DNA from: an uncultured Pelagibacteraceae bacterium
GTDB lineage: Bacteria > Pseudomonadota > Alphaproteobacteria > Pelagibacterales > Pelagibacteraceae
Length of the DNA stretch: 34,452 nt
Direction: 5' to 3'
NCBI GenBank assembly: GCA_902528505.1
Contig: CABZSY010000006.1
Location: 1-34,452, forward strand
A program made the position numbers and the translations under genes. Shown piece by piece: positions 11,090-21,034 of the stretch (position 1 is its first letter; each line of letters opens with the position of its first letter). The notes beneath the pieces are model-generated. The model did not search any database. It saw only the letters and a program-made list of their open reading frames with translations, and was not told the DNA's origin.

Positions 11090-11875
11090 TTAAGTAATAT
11101 TCTTAGGATCTGGCATCCCAACCTTATTATATCCAGCATCTACATAGTGAATTTCACCAGTAACACCGTTTGCAAGGTCACTTAATAGATATAATGCTGA
11201 ATTTCCAACATCATGAATATCAACATTCCTTTTGAGTAAAGAATGATCTTCATTCCACTTATATAGGAATTTTGCATCTCCAATAGCAGAAGCAGCCAAT
11301 GTTTTAATAGGGCCTGCACTTATCGCATTAACCCTCATTCCTTTTGCACCTAAATCTCTTGCAAGATACTTAACACTAGACTCCAATGCCGCTTTGCATA
11401 CACCCATTACGTTATAATTTGGAATAGCTTTATTTGCTTCATAACTTAATGTAATTAAACTTCCGCCTTCTTTCATTACTTTAGATGCCTCTTTTGCAAC
11501 TTCAGTAAATGAAAAACACGAAATTAACATACTTCTTAAAAAGTTTTCTCTAGTAGTGTTTAAATATTCACCAGATAATTCTGATTTATCTGAAAAAGCA
11601 ATTGCATGAACTACAAAATCAATCTCGCCCCATAGTGATTTAACATCCTCAAACAACTTTGTTACATCATATTTTTTTTCTACATCACAGCTAAACGTAA
11701 CTTTTGAATTTAATTTTTCAGCTAATGGAATAACCCTTTTTTTTAATGCATCCCCTAAATAGGTAAATGCTAGTTCTGCTCCTGCTTCTGAAAGTTTTTG
11801 TGAAATACCCCAAGCAATAGATCTTTCATTGGCAACACCCATTACCAATCCTTTTTTACCTTTCATCAAGCTCAT
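11090..11875 (-). CDS. fabI: Enoyl-[acyl-carrier-protein] reductase (NADH)
   Basis: KKGLVMGVANERSIAWGISQKL; YNVMGVCKAALESSVKYLARDLG; RVNAISAGPIKTLAASAI. Confidence 0.96.
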   Translation of the reverse strand: MSLMKGKKGLVMGVANERSIAWGISQKLSEAGAELAFTYLGDALKKRVIPLAEKLNSKVTFSCDVEKKYDVTKLFEDVKSLWGEIDFVVHAIAFSDKSELSGEYLNTTRENFLRSMLISCFSFTEVAKEASKVMKEGGSLITLSYEANKAIPNYNVMGVCKAALESSVKYLARDLGAKGMRVNAISAGPIKTLAASAIGDAKFLYKWNEDHSLLKRNVDIHDVGNSALYLLSDLANGVTGEIHYVDAGYNKVGMPDPKNIT

Positions 11876-11877
11876 AA

Positions 11878-13089
11878 TTATATCTTCTCGAAAATTAAAG
11901 CAGCATTGGTTCCACCAAAACCAAAACTATTAGACATTACTGTATTTAAAGTTGCTCCTGTCTCAGTTTTAGCAACTATTGGAAATTTTTTAGCCGCGTC
12001 ATCCATTTCATTAATATTAGCAGATCCTGCTATAAAATTATTTTTCATCATAATTAAGCAATAGATCGCTTCATGAACGGATGCGGCTCCTAAAGGATGA
12101 CCTGATAAAGATTTTGTTGAACTAATTTTTGGAATTTCATTTCCAAAAGTTTCTTTTACCGCATTTAATTCTGTAATGTCTCCAACTGGAGTAGATGTTC
12201 CATGAGTATTGATATAATCAATTTTATTTTTTAATTTTGCCATAGCCATCTTCATACATCTTACAGCGCCTTCTCCTGATGGAGCCACCATATCATATCC
12301 ATCTGAGGTTGCCCCATAACCAGTTAATTCCGCGTATATTTTAGCCCCTCTTGCTTTAGCATGTTCGTACTCCTCTAGCACTAACACTCCACCACCACCA
12401 GCAATTACGAAACCATCTCTAGTTTTATCATATGCTCTTGATGCAGTCTCTGGTGTATCATTATATTTTGAAGATAAGGCTGTCATGGCATCAAACATTG
12501 CAGTCATCGCCCAGTGTATCTCTTCACTACCACCTGCAAAAACAACATCTTGTTTTCCCATTTGAATTAATTCCATTGAGTTTCCAATACAGTGGCCACT
12601 AGTTGCACAAGCAGAACTCATTGTGTAATTTGTTCCTTTAATTTTAAATGGAACAGCAAGTGTAGCTGATGCTGTACTAGCCATGGTTCTTGGGACAATG
12701 AATGGTCCCATTAATTTTGGAGTTTTAGCTCTGGTCTTATCAGCTGCTAGAATTACATTTTCAATGGAGGGTCCACCCGAACCCATTACAATTCCAGTTT
12801 TAAAATTACTTACTTCACTATCTTCTAAACCAGAGTCTTCAATAGCTTCCTTCATTGCAATATAGTTATAAGCAGAACCAGAACCCATAAATCTTATTGT
12901 TTTTCTATCAATATAATCTTCAAGTTTTATGTTTGGCTTACCATGTACATGACTTTTTAAATTGTGTTCTTTATATTCTTCACTAAAAGATATTCCAGAC
13001 TTTGTTTTCAATAATGACTGATGTACTTCTTCTTGATTGTTACCCAAGCATGAAACAATGCCTAAACCTGTAATTACTACTCTTCTCAT
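11878..13089 (-). CDS. fabB: Beta-ketoacyl-ACP synthase I
   Basis: [30 protein letters not shown] active site; [26 protein letters not shown]. Confidence 0.95.
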   Translation of the reverse strand: MRRVVITGLGIVSCLGNNQEEVHQSLLKTKSGISFSEEYKEHNLKSHVHGKPNIKLEDYIDRKTIRFMGSGSAYNYIAMKEAIEDSGLEDSEVSNFKTGIVMGSGGPSIENVILAADKTRAKTPKLMGPFIVPRTMASTASATLAVPFKIKGTNYTMSSACATSGHCIGNSMELIQMGKQDVVFAGGSEEIHWAMTAMFDAMTALSSKYNDTPETASRAYDKTRDGFVIAGGGGVLVLEEYEHAKARGAKIYAELTGYGATSDGYDMVAPSGEGAVRCMKMAMAKLKNKIDYINTHGTSTPVGDITELNAVKETFGNEIPKISSTKSLSGHPLGAASVHEAIYCLIMMKNNFIAGSANINEMDDAAKKFPIVAKTETGATLNTVMSNSFGFGGTNAALIFEKI

Positions 13090-13589
13090 TATTTAAACAA
13101 TCCTACTTTTAAACTATCTGCTGAATATATTTTTTTATCATCTGCAAAAACTACTCCATTAGCAAGACCAACAGTTGTGCCTCCTGGTGACATAATTTTT
13201 TTCATATCTATTTCGTACCTTACATTTTTTACACTTTGTAAAACTTCACCAGTAAATTTTACTGTTCCAACACCTAGCGCTCTACCCTTGCCAGGATTTC
13301 CTAGCCAACCTAGATAAAAACCTACTAGTTGCCACATAGCGTCTAACCCTAAGCAACCAGGCATAACGGGGTCAGATTTAAAATGACAATCAAAGAACCA
13401 AAGATCATCTTTAATATCAAGCTCAGCCTTTAAAGATCCTTTGTTAAAGGTCCCGTTATTGTCGTAAATCTCTGTTATTCTATCAAACATTAGCATCGGA
13501 GGAAGGGGTAATTTAGCGTTACCAGGGCCAAAAAGATCACCATTTCCACAAGTAATTAGGTCATCATAGCTATAGGAGTTTTTTTTCAT
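13089..13589 (-). CDS. fabA: 3-hydroxydecanoyl-ACP dehydratase/isomerase
   Basis: [43 protein letters not shown]. Confidence 0.96.
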   Translation of the reverse strand: MKKNSYSYDDLITCGNGDLFGPGNAKLPLPPMLMFDRITEIYDNNGTFNKGSLKAELDIKDDLWFFDCHFKSDPVMPGCLGLDAMWQLVGFYLGWLGNPGKGRALGVGTVKFTGEVLQSVKNVRYEIDMKKIMSPGGTTVGLANGVVFADDKKIYSADSLKVGLFK

Positions 13590-13660
13590 AAAAATTGAGT
13601 TCCCTTATTACTTGATTTAATGATAATATAATATAATAAAACAATACAATTTATTCTTAG

Positions 13661-13677
13661 TTTAGAATTATTATAAA
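13661..13677. promoter_or_regulatory. Candidate Irr box (iron control element) in the irr/fabA divergent region
   Basis: TTTAGAA-TTA-TTATAAA; one mismatch in the 14 arm positions against TTTAGAA-N3-TTCTAAA; ends 5 nt before the irr ATG. Confidence 0.65.
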
Positions 13678-13682
13678 GAAAT

Positions 13683-14111
13683 ATGACAAAAAACTTCAAT
13701 TTTATTGAAAAATTAAGAGAAACTGGGCTCAGACCCACAAAGCAAAGGGTTAAAATTTGTGAGGTTTTGTTCAACAGAGATAAAACTTTTCACTTTACAA
13801 TCAACGATCTTGTTAAAAAAATATCTGAAGAGCTAAATGAAAAAATATCTCTCGCAACAGTTTATAATACTGTCCATGCCTTACAAAAAAAGGGATATTT
13901 AAAGGAAATATCAATAAACTCAGACAAAAGCTATTTTGATACTAACACAACTGTTCATCACCATTTTTATGATGAAGATACCCATCAATTAATAGACTGT
14001 AATGAAAATGAAATAGAAAATGTAAATGTTAAAAATAATATCACTGGAAAAAAAATTAACTCAGTGGAAGTTTTGGTTAGAGTTGCGAGTGATAATCAAA
14101 ATCAAAATTAA
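13683..14111 (+). CDS. irr: Fur-family regulator, Irr-type (iron response regulator)
   Basis: RPTKQRVKICEVLF; SLATVYNTVHALQKKGYLKEI; HHHFYDEDTHQLID histidine cluster; divergent from fabA-fabB-fabI as commonly seen for irr in alphaproteobacteria. Confidence 0.85.
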   Translation: MTKNFNFIEKLRETGLRPTKQRVKICEVLFNRDKTFHFTINDLVKKISEELNEKISLATVYNTVHALQKKGYLKEISINSDKSYFDTNTTVHHHFYDEDTHQLIDCNENEIENVNVKNNITGKKINSVEVLVRVASDNQNQN

Positions 14112-14140
14112 TTCAATAAAATCAATTACTTAAATTATAA

Positions 14141-14157
14141 ATTATAATTATTCTAAA
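14141..14157. promoter_or_regulatory. Candidate Irr box upstream of the rubrerythrin promoter
   Basis: ATTATAA-TTA-TTCTAAA; reverse complement TTTAGAATAATTATAAT nearly matches the irr-proximal box. Confidence 0.55.
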
Positions 14158-14160
14158 CTG

Positions 14161-14189
14161 TTGACAATCACTTTATAAGTATTATATCT
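14161..14189 (+). promoter_or_regulatory. Candidate sigma70 promoter for rubrerythrin operon
   Basis: TTGACA (14161-14166), 16-17 nt spacer, TATATC/ATATCT; good RBS taaggagaataaaATG. Confidence 0.6.
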
Positions 14190-14218
14190 TTAGGAATCAT
14201 TAAATTAAGGAGAATAAA

Positions 14219-14635
14219 ATGTCATTAAAAGGAAGTAAAACTGAAGAAAATTTAAAGGAAGCTTTTGCTGGCGAAAGCCAAGCAAACAGAAGATATCTTT
14301 ACTTCGCACAAAAGGCTGACATCGAAGGTTACAATGATGTAGCTACAGTTTTTAGATCAACCGCCGAAGGTGAGACAGGTCACGCACATGGTCATCTAGA
14401 GTATTTGGAGGAAGTTGGAGATCCTGGAACTGGTATGCCGATTGGTGAAACTAAAGCAAATTTAGCATCAGCTGTTCAAGGTGAAACACATGAGTACACT
14501 GATATGTACCCGGGTATGGCCAAAACAGCTAGAGAAGAAGGTTTTGAAGAAATTGCTGACTGGTTTGAAACTCTAGCAAAAGCTGAAAAATCTCATGCTG
14601 GTAAATTCCAAAAAACTTTAGAGTCTATTAGCTAA
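14219..14635 (+). CDS. Rubrerythrin, ferritin-like diiron domain only (no rubredoxin domain)
   Basis: [67 protein letters not shown]; no CxxC pairs in 138 aa. Confidence 0.93.
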   Translation: MSLKGSKTEENLKEAFAGESQANRRYLYFAQKADIEGYNDVATVFRSTAEGETGHAHGHLEYLEEVGDPGTGMPIGETKANLASAVQGETHEYTDMYPGMAKTAREEGFEEIADWFETLAKAEKSHAGKFQKTLESIS

Positions 14636-14643
14636 TTAATTCG

Positions 14644-14671
14644 TTTAGTGGACATTAACTTGTCCACTAAA
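14644..14671. repeat. Perfect 11-bp inverted repeat (hairpin) between rubrerythrin and Fe-S protein genes
   Basis: TTTAGTGGACA-ttaact-TGTCCACTAAA. Confidence 0.9.
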
Positions 14672-14693
14672 AATCCAAATAAAAATTCAAATT

Positions 14694-16025
14694 ATGAGTA
14701 AAGAAGGTAGCTTAGACGCACCAACTAGACATCCAATTGATTTTGAGCACCCTGATTTTTTAAATCCTGAAAAATTAGATTCAGAGATGAGAAGAGTATT
14801 TGATATCTGTCATGGTTGCAGAAGATGCTTTAATCTTTGTGACTCTTTTCCAAAGTTATTTGATATGATTGATGAGTCTAAAGATGAAGACGTTGAGAGT
14901 TTATCCAGCGATCAATTTGCGCCTGTTGTAGATGCATGCACTTTATGTGATATGTGTTTTATGACTAAGTGCCCATATGTTCCTCCTCACGACTTTGATT
15001 TAGATTTTCCTCATTTAATGCTGAGATATAGAACTGCGCAAAAGAAGTTAGGAAAAATACCAAGTGTACCAACTCAATTAGCTAAAATTGATAGAAACGC
15101 AAAAATTGGCGTTATGTTCTCTAAAATTGTGAATTGGGTATCAAATATTAGAAATAAATTTATAAGAAAAATTTTAGAATTCATATCTGGGATAGATAAA
15201 AGAGTGCAGTTACCAAAATATAACTCGGAGACGTTTTCAAATTTTTTTAAAAAGAATAATGATAAAATTACTTATGATGTAATAAGCAAAGATAGAAAGG
15301 TTGTAATATATTCTACGTGTTTTGTAAATTTTAACAAAAAAAATACAGGTGTAGCTGCATTGAAAGTTTTAAAAAAAAATGGTGTGGAGGTTCAAGAAGC
15401 TTACCCAGGCTGCTGTGGAATGCCTTTCTTGGAACAGGCAGATCTTCCAAAAGTAGTTGAACAAGCCGAAAAAGTATCAAAAGATTTAATTGAATGGATT
15501 GACAAAGGTTACAAAGTAATAACTTTAACAGCAAGCTGTGGCTTGATGCTAAAATTTGAATGGCCCTTGTTATTACCTAAAAGTGAAAATGTAAAAAAAT
15601 TATCTTCAAATGTAATGGATATTGACGAGTATGTGGTGGATATCTCTAATAATGAGGGATTGGCTGAAGGATTAGAGGAAATTGATGGTGGTGTTACAGT
15701 TCATCATGCGTGTCATGCAAGAGCTCAGAACATGGGTATCAAGGCTAGAGATATGTTAAAAAATATTCCTAATTTAAAAATTGATGTTGTCGAAAGATGT
15801 GCTGGCCACGGCGGAACTTTTGGAGTGATGAAGGAAACACATGATTTAGCAAATAAAGTTGGGAGACCAACAGCAAGACAAATAAAAAATAAAAATAATA
15901 AGTATATGGCATCTGATTGTCCTTTAGCTGGAAAGCATTTAAAACAATTAGAAGTTGATACAAACATTTCTAACGATGAGGCACTACATCCTATAGAACT
16001 TATGGCAAAAAGTTATAAGTTATAA
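14694..16025 (+). CDS. GlpC-like Fe-S oxidoreductase (two 4Fe-4S motifs + CCG domains), rubrerythrin-associated
   Basis: CHGCRRCFNLCDSFP and CTLCDMCFMTKCPYVPPH cluster motifs; CCGMPFLEQ; CAGHGGTFG. Confidence 0.88.
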   Translation: MSKEGSLDAPTRHPIDFEHPDFLNPEKLDSEMRRVFDICHGCRRCFNLCDSFPKLFDMIDESKDEDVESLSSDQFAPVVDACTLCDMCFMTKCPYVPPHDFDLDFPHLMLRYRTAQKKLGKIPSVPTQLAKIDRNAKIGVMFSKIVNWVSNIRNKFIRKILEFISGIDKRVQLPKYNSETFSNFFKKNNDKITYDVISKDRKVVIYSTCFVNFNKKNTGVAALKVLKKNGVEVQEAYPGCCGMPFLEQADLPKVVEQAEKVSKDLIEWIDKGYKVITLTASCGLMLKFEWPLLLPKSENVKKLSSNVMDIDEYVVDISNNEGLAEGLEEIDGGVTVHHACHARAQNMGIKARDMLKNIPNLKIDVVERCAGHGGTFGVMKETHDLANKVGRPTARQIKNKNNKYMASDCPLAGKHLKQLEVDTNISNDEALHPIELMAKSYKL

Positions 16026-16027
16026 CT

Positions 16028-16621
16028 ATGCCCAAAGAAAAAAGAGAGATACAAAAATCTGATATAATGCCTCTTGATGCATATATAAAAGACAGAAAAG
16101 AATTAAGAAAAAATATTGTTAGCTTTAAAAAAAATAGAAGAGTTGCACTAGGGCCTTACGCTACATTTTATTTTGAAAGCTATGAGACTATGTTAGCTCA
16201 AGTTCAAGAAATGCTTTATATTGAAAAGGGTGGAGATGAACAGTTGCATGATGAGCTAATTGCATACAACCCATTAATTCCAAATGGAAAAGAGTTAACA
16301 GCTACTCTTATGTTTGAAATAGATAACCCTATATCTAGAGCGGCTTTTTTAGGTAAGGTTGGTGGAATTGAAGAAATGGTATTTATGAAGATAAATGGTG
16401 AGACTGTTAAGGCTGTTCCTGAAGAGGACGTTGACAGAACTTCTGCTGAGGGCAAGGCTTCTTCAGTTCAATTTATACACTTTAATTTTACGGATGAACA
16501 AATCCAAAAATTTAAATCGAGTGATGTTAATATTGAACTTGGAATGGATCACAAAGAATACTCTCACACCACTAAATTAAGCAAAGAAAATATAGCCTCT
16601 TTGTCTGAAGATTTTAGTTAG
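16028..16621 (+). CDS. DUF3501 family protein
   Basis: Q/KSDIMPLDAYIKDRKELRKNIVSFKKNRRVALGPYATFYFESYETMLAQVQEML; position immediately after the Fe-S oxidoreductase as in other rubrerythrin clusters. Confidence 0.8.
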   Translation: MPKEKREIQKSDIMPLDAYIKDRKELRKNIVSFKKNRRVALGPYATFYFESYETMLAQVQEMLYIEKGGDEQLHDELIAYNPLIPNGKELTATLMFEIDNPISRAAFLGKVGGIEEMVFMKINGETVKAVPEEDVDRTSAEGKASSVQFIHFNFTDEQIQKFKSSDVNIELGMDHKEYSHTTKLSKENIASLSEDFS

Positions 16622-17066
16622 TTAAACCCCAAAGATCATCTGTTTTAATCCATCCATTAAAATTATCATTTTTTATTTCACACCAATTTTTTTCACATTG
16701 TTGAACAATTAATAACCTTCCCTTTTTTATCAATGCTATGGGTTTTGCAAATGATGTAGGTTTTTTGAATAAAATTTTATCGTTAGTAGCAATAACAGAA
16801 TTAATTTTTTTTAATTGTGAAACGTGTATCCAACCACTATTATTCTTTAAGTCAATAATTCTTCTAAAGTTTTCTTTTTTATCTATTTGTTTTATGGGAA
16901 GATTTATTTTTTTATAAACATACTTAACATCAGAGTTAAAACTTGGACCATAACGAACATTAACTTTGCTTTTCTTTAAAGATACAAATATTTCATTTGC
17001 AGAACTGATCGAGCAGAAAAATAATAAAAAAATCAATATAGAAATTTCTTTAATTTTGAAAATCAT
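16614..17066 (-). CDS. Secreted bacterial SH3-domain protein
   Basis: N-terminal signal peptide; KVNVRYGPSFNSDVKYVY; NNSGWIHVSQLKK; GWIKTDDLWGL. Confidence 0.8.
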   Translation of the reverse strand: MIFKIKEISILIFLLFFCSISSANEIFVSLKKSKVNVRYGPSFNSDVKYVYKKINLPIKQIDKKENFRRIIDLKNNSGWIHVSQLKKINSVIATNDKILFKKPTSFAKPIALIKKGRLLIVQQCEKNWCEIKNDNFNGWIKTDDLWGLTN

Positions 17067-17806
17067 TATTTTCTTTTCCTTAATTTTACTCTTCTTATAC
17101 TTAAATTTAGCAAATTTAAAATTAAAACAAATCCGTTTAAATTTTGACCAATATTAAGAATTTTTTTTAAAATTTCGTTTGCTTGTATTGTGCCAACAAT
17201 TCCTGCTACTGTACCTAAAATACCATCATACTCACAATTTAAAATATCATTGGTAACAACATCTTCCTGATAAAAATCTCTTAAACTAGGATTGTTTTTA
17301 ATTTTAAAATCAAAATTGAAAATATGACCATCAAACTTACTTATAGCACCAGCTACAAGAAATTTTTTATACCTTAAACTCAAATCATTGATTAGAAACT
17401 TACTTTCAAAGTTATCCGTGCCATCAATAATGTAATCGTAATCTTTGATAATTTTATTTAATTTAATTTTATCTAGTTTGTAATCAAAAATATTTATCCT
17501 TGTTTTTGGATTTATTTCATTCAATTTTTTTTTTGAAATTTTAACTTTTGATTTATTAATATCTTTCTCAGAATACAAAATTTGTCGATGTATATTTGAT
17601 AAACTAACTTTATCATAGTCTGCAAGACCTAGTTTTCCAATTCCTGATCGTGTCAAAAATTCTGCAGCTGGACAACCTAAGCCCCCCATTCCAATAATTA
17701 AAACTTTAGCCCCTTGAATTTTTTTCTGACCTAATGCACCAATATTTCTTATAATAATTTGACGAGAGAATTTTTCTATTTCTTTTTTATTTAATTTTTT
17801 GCTCAT
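17066..17806 (-). CDS. ThiF/MoeB/HesA-family adenylyltransferase
   Basis: VLIIGMGGLGCPAAEFLTRSGIGKLGLADYDKVSLSNIHRQILY; YIIDGTDNFESKFLIND. Confidence 0.9.
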   Translation of the reverse strand: MSKKLNKKEIEKFSRQIIIRNIGALGQKKIQGAKVLIIGMGGLGCPAAEFLTRSGIGKLGLADYDKVSLSNIHRQILYSEKDINKSKVKISKKKLNEINPKTRINIFDYKLDKIKLNKIIKDYDYIIDGTDNFESKFLINDLSLRYKKFLVAGAISKFDGHIFNFDFKIKNNPSLRDFYQEDVVTNDILNCEYDGILGTVAGIVGTIQANEILKKILNIGQNLNGFVLILNLLNLSIRRVKLRKRK

Positions 17807-18240
17807 TTTCCTGTTGAGCCAAATCCACCCTCTCCTCTAATTGTTTCAGGCAAACTTTCTATTTCTTCTAATTCCATTTTAACAACCGGTGTTAAAATCA
17901 TTTGAGCTATTCTGTCATTATTATTGATTATAAATTCTTTATTTCCATGGTTAAAAATAATAACTTTTATTTCACCCCTGTAATCACTGTCAATTGTCCC
18001 AGGAGTGTTTAACACGCTAATATTATTTTTAGCTGCTAAACCAGACCTTGGCCTTATTTGTATTTCAAATTCTTCCGAAAAAGCAACAGAAATTCCTGTT
18101 GGCACTAAACACGAAGATTGTGGTTTAAGAATTATTGGCTCGGCAATAAAAGCCATCAAATCCATCCCCGAAGCTCCATTAGTTTTATAAGCAGGCAATT
18201 TGACAGATGAAGCTAATTTTTTGATTAAAACTTTTGCCAT
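17803..18240 (-). CDS. dut: dUTP diphosphatase
   Basis: GASGMDLMAF; RPRSGLAAKNNISVLNTPGTIDSDYRGEIKVI; RIAQMIL; RGEGGFGSTGK. Confidence 0.97.
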   Translation of the reverse strand: MAKVLIKKLASSVKLPAYKTNGASGMDLMAFIAEPIILKPQSSCLVPTGISVAFSEEFEIQIRPRSGLAAKNNISVLNTPGTIDSDYRGEIKVIIFNHGNKEFIINNNDRIAQMILTPVVKMELEEIESLPETIRGEGGFGSTGK

Positions 18241-19445
18241 TAATTTAATTGATTAATAACTCTATCAACTATTTCATCAGATATTTCAGACTTTTTTTTA
18301 TAAGAAAGTTTTTCGTTGTTTATTTTTTTATTTTTGTAGTGAATAGTTACCTCATTAAAATCAGAATTAAATCCTATATTTTTATTTGCAACATCATTTG
18401 AAATAATCCAGTCACAATTTTTTTTATTCAATTTCTCTTCTGCTTTTTTTTCATGATTATCAGTTTCAGCTGCAAAACCAATAACAAGACTTGGCCTCAT
18501 TGAATTATGATTAGAAACATAGTTCAAAATGTCTGTATTTTTTTCAAGACTTAAATTTAAGGTTTCTTGTTTTTTAATTTTATTTTGATACTTTTTTTTT
18601 AATTTAAAATCAGCTACAGCCGCTGCAAAAATTGCTACATCAGTTGGCAAATTTTTTTGAGTTGCAAGAAACATTTGTTCTGCTGTTTCAACTTTAATTA
18701 GATTAATATCATCATCAATTTCTAAGTTAGTGGGACCTGAAATAAGCGTTGTATCGAAACCTTTTTTAGAGAGAGATTTTGCAATCTCATACCCTTGTTT
18801 GCCACTAGATTTATTAGTTATAAATCTTACAGGATCTATATATTCATTAGTAGGTCCTGCTGTAACTAAAGCTTTTAAATTTTTATTTCTTTTCTTATTA
18901 AAAAAAAACTGATCAATTTCTTCAGCAATTTTTCTTGGATTAGACATTTTGCCTTCACCATATTCTCCACAAGCCATATCGCCAATTTCAGGTCCAATTA
19001 ATTTATAACCAAAACCATTTAATTTTTTTAAATTTAATTTGGTAGTTGGATGTTCCCACATTCTCACGTTCATTGCTGGAGCTAAATAAATATTTTTATC
19101 TGAAGCGAGAACAACAGTCGATGCTAGATCATCTGTCGTACCCTGAGCAAGCTTTGAAATAGTATTTGCAGTTGCAGGAGCAATAACAATTATATCAGCC
19201 CATCTGGAAAGTGAAATATGGTCCATTTCAGTTTCGTTTTCGATACTGAATAATTCACTATAAACTTTACCTTGAGATAGCGCAGTAATTGAAAGAGGTG
19301 TTATAAATTCTTTAGCACTTGTAGTAAGTATAGTTTTGATTTCTGCACCACTTTTTTTTAAAAGCCTAATTGTCTCAAGACTTTTGTAGGCAGAAATTCC
19401 ACCACATATGATAAATAAAATTTTTTTGTTTAACAGATTTTTCAT
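18240..19445 (-). CDS. coaBC: Bifunctional phosphopantothenoylcysteine decarboxylase / phosphopantothenate-cysteine ligase
   Basis: ICGGISAYKSLETIRLLKK; APAMNVRMWEHP; VTAGPTNEYIDPVRFITNKSSGKQGYEIA. Confidence 0.96.
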   Translation of the reverse strand: MKNLLNKKILFIICGGISAYKSLETIRLLKKSGAEIKTILTTSAKEFITPLSITALSQGKVYSELFSIENETEMDHISLSRWADIIVIAPATANTISKLAQGTTDDLASTVVLASDKNIYLAPAMNVRMWEHPTTKLNLKKLNGFGYKLIGPEIGDMACGEYGEGKMSNPRKIAEEIDQFFFNKKRNKNLKALVTAGPTNEYIDPVRFITNKSSGKQGYEIAKSLSKKGFDTTLISGPTNLEIDDDINLIKVETAEQMFLATQKNLPTDVAIFAAAVADFKLKKKYQNKIKKQETLNLSLEKNTDILNYVSNHNSMRPSLVIGFAAETDNHEKKAEEKLNKKNCDWIISNDVANKNIGFNSDFNEVTIHYKNKKINNEKLSYKKKSEISDEIVDRVINQLN

Positions 19446-19453
19446 TTCGAGAA

Positions 19454-21034
19454 TTAAAATACTATAAGTCCAAAAATTACAAGGAGTAATAAACCAATAA
19501 TAGATTGATTTCTAAAAGCATTCATTTCTGCTTTTTTATCATTTAAAGCAGTATAGGAGTTTGAATTCTGAGGAATCTGTCCGCTAGCTAAAAACGTCAA
19601 AGCTTGGTTAGCTTTATCCATAATCTCTGGAAATTCTGGCAACCGCTTTATTACCTCAGAAGTACTCTTCAATGTCTCATTTAAACTTGTTATTGGATCT
19701 TTTGTTTCTTTCAACCAGGTCTCAAGCACAGGCTTAGAAGTTGTCCATATATTTGTGCTTGGGTTTAATTTTCTTGCAACACCCTCAACTACAACCATTG
19801 TTTTTTGTAACATTAATAGCTGTGGTTGAGTTTGCATGTTAAATTTTTCTGTTACATCAAAGAGTTGTTTTAACAATTTTCCACCTGAAATATCTTTTAC
19901 TTCTTGGCCAAAGATGGGCTCACCTATTGATCTTAAAGCTTGAGCAAGGTCATCAATAGGAACATCCTTTGGAACTAATCCAGCCATTAAGTGCACTTCA
20001 GCAACTTTACGATAATCTCTTTGAATAAATCCAAATAAAATTTCTGCCAGAAATCTCTTGCTAACTTTATCTAGTCTACCCATTATACCAAAATCTATTG
20101 GTGCAATTTGACCACTATTATCAATAAAAATATTACCCTGGTGCATATCTGCGTGAAAAAAACCATCTCTTACAGCATGTCTTAAAAAATGTTGAATAAT
20201 ATCTTCTGCTATTTTACTTGTATCAAAATTTTTATTTTTTAATTCTTCTGTTTCTCTAATTGAAACACCATCGATCCAATCTAGAGTCATTACATTTTCA
20301 CTTGTAAAATTCCAATAAATTACTGGAACTTTAAATCCAGCATCATTTTTTGTATTCTCTGCATACTCATTAGCAGCCGCTGCCTCAAACCTTAAATCCA
20401 TTTCAAGATTTGTTATCTCTTTTAATAGAAAAACAACCTCTATTAGTTTTAATCTTTTTGTTTTTTTTACAAAAGACTCTACTATAAATGCAAACAACAT
20501 CATTGCATCAATTTCTTCATTAAATATTTTTTTTATATCTGGTCTTAAGATTTTTATAGCAACATCTTTAATTGTTCCATTGTCGTTAATTTTTGCTTTA
20601 TGTACTTGAGCTATAGACGCTGCAGCAACAGGATCACTTAAATCTATTATAGAATTGAAAGACTCTTCTCCAAGATCACTTTTAATGATTTGCTTTGCCT
20701 CATTTATCGAAAACGGTGGTAAACGATCTTGAAGACTCTCAAGTCTTTTAGATAATTCTTCACCAATGATATCAGGTCTAGTGGCTAGAAATTGTCCTAA
20801 CTTTATAAAAGTAGTACCCATTGATTCCAGTGATCTGGAAAGCCTTTCTCCTTCATCTTTATCCAAATCATAACTTTCTTTGTTTTGAAATGAAAAAGAT
20901 AATATTTTAAATAAAATAGTTAAAGCTAGCGGAGGTTTTTTAAATTTTGATGCAATTGAAAGTATATCTGATTTTGCAATTTTTCTTCCTAATTTAAACA
21001 AGGTAACTAACTTTCTTATCATTAAATTTTCCAA
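19454..21034 (-). CDS. ubiB: Ubiquinone biosynthesis ABC1/UbiB-family protein kinase-like protein
   Basis: LGPTFIKLGQ-like motif GTTFIKLGQFLATRPDIIG; ASIAQVHKA; FHADMHQGNIFID; PIDFGIMGRL; C-terminal TM segment. Confidence 0.94.
   Translation of the reverse strand: MENLMIRKLVTLFKLGRKIAKSDILSIASKFKKPPLALTILFKILSFSFQNKESYDLDKDEGERLSRSLESMGTTFIKLGQFLATRPDIIGEELSKRLESLQDRLPPFSINEAKQIIKSDLGEESFNSIIDLSDPVAAASIAQVHKAKINDNGTIKDVAIKILRPDIKKIFNEEIDAMMLFAFIVESFVKKTKRLKLIEVVFLLKEITNLEMDLRFEAAAANEYAENTKNDAGFKVPVIYWNFTSENVMTLDWIDGVSIRETEELKNKNFDTSKIAEDIIQHFLRHAVRDGFFHADMHQGNIFIDNSGQIAPIDFGIMGRLDKVSKRFLAEILFGFIQRDYRKVAEVHLMAGLVPKDVPIDDLAQALRSIGEPIFGQEVKDISGGKLLKQLFDVTEKFNMQTQPQLLMLQKTMVVVEGVARKLNPSTNIWTTSKPVLETWLKETKDPITSLNETLKSTSEVIKRLPEFPEIMDKANQALTFLASGQIPQNSNSYTALNDKKAEMNAFRNQSIIGLLLLVIFGLIVF

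Noticed and set aside
13586-13774. 62-aa reverse ORF spanning the irr/fabA intergenic region
   Set aside because: Runs through the candidate promoter/Irr box and into irr; AT-rich composition, no family resemblance
15331-15967. Reverse ORFs opposite the Fe-S oxidoreductase
   Set aside because: Shadow ORFs; overlapping each other in different frames and no homology pattern
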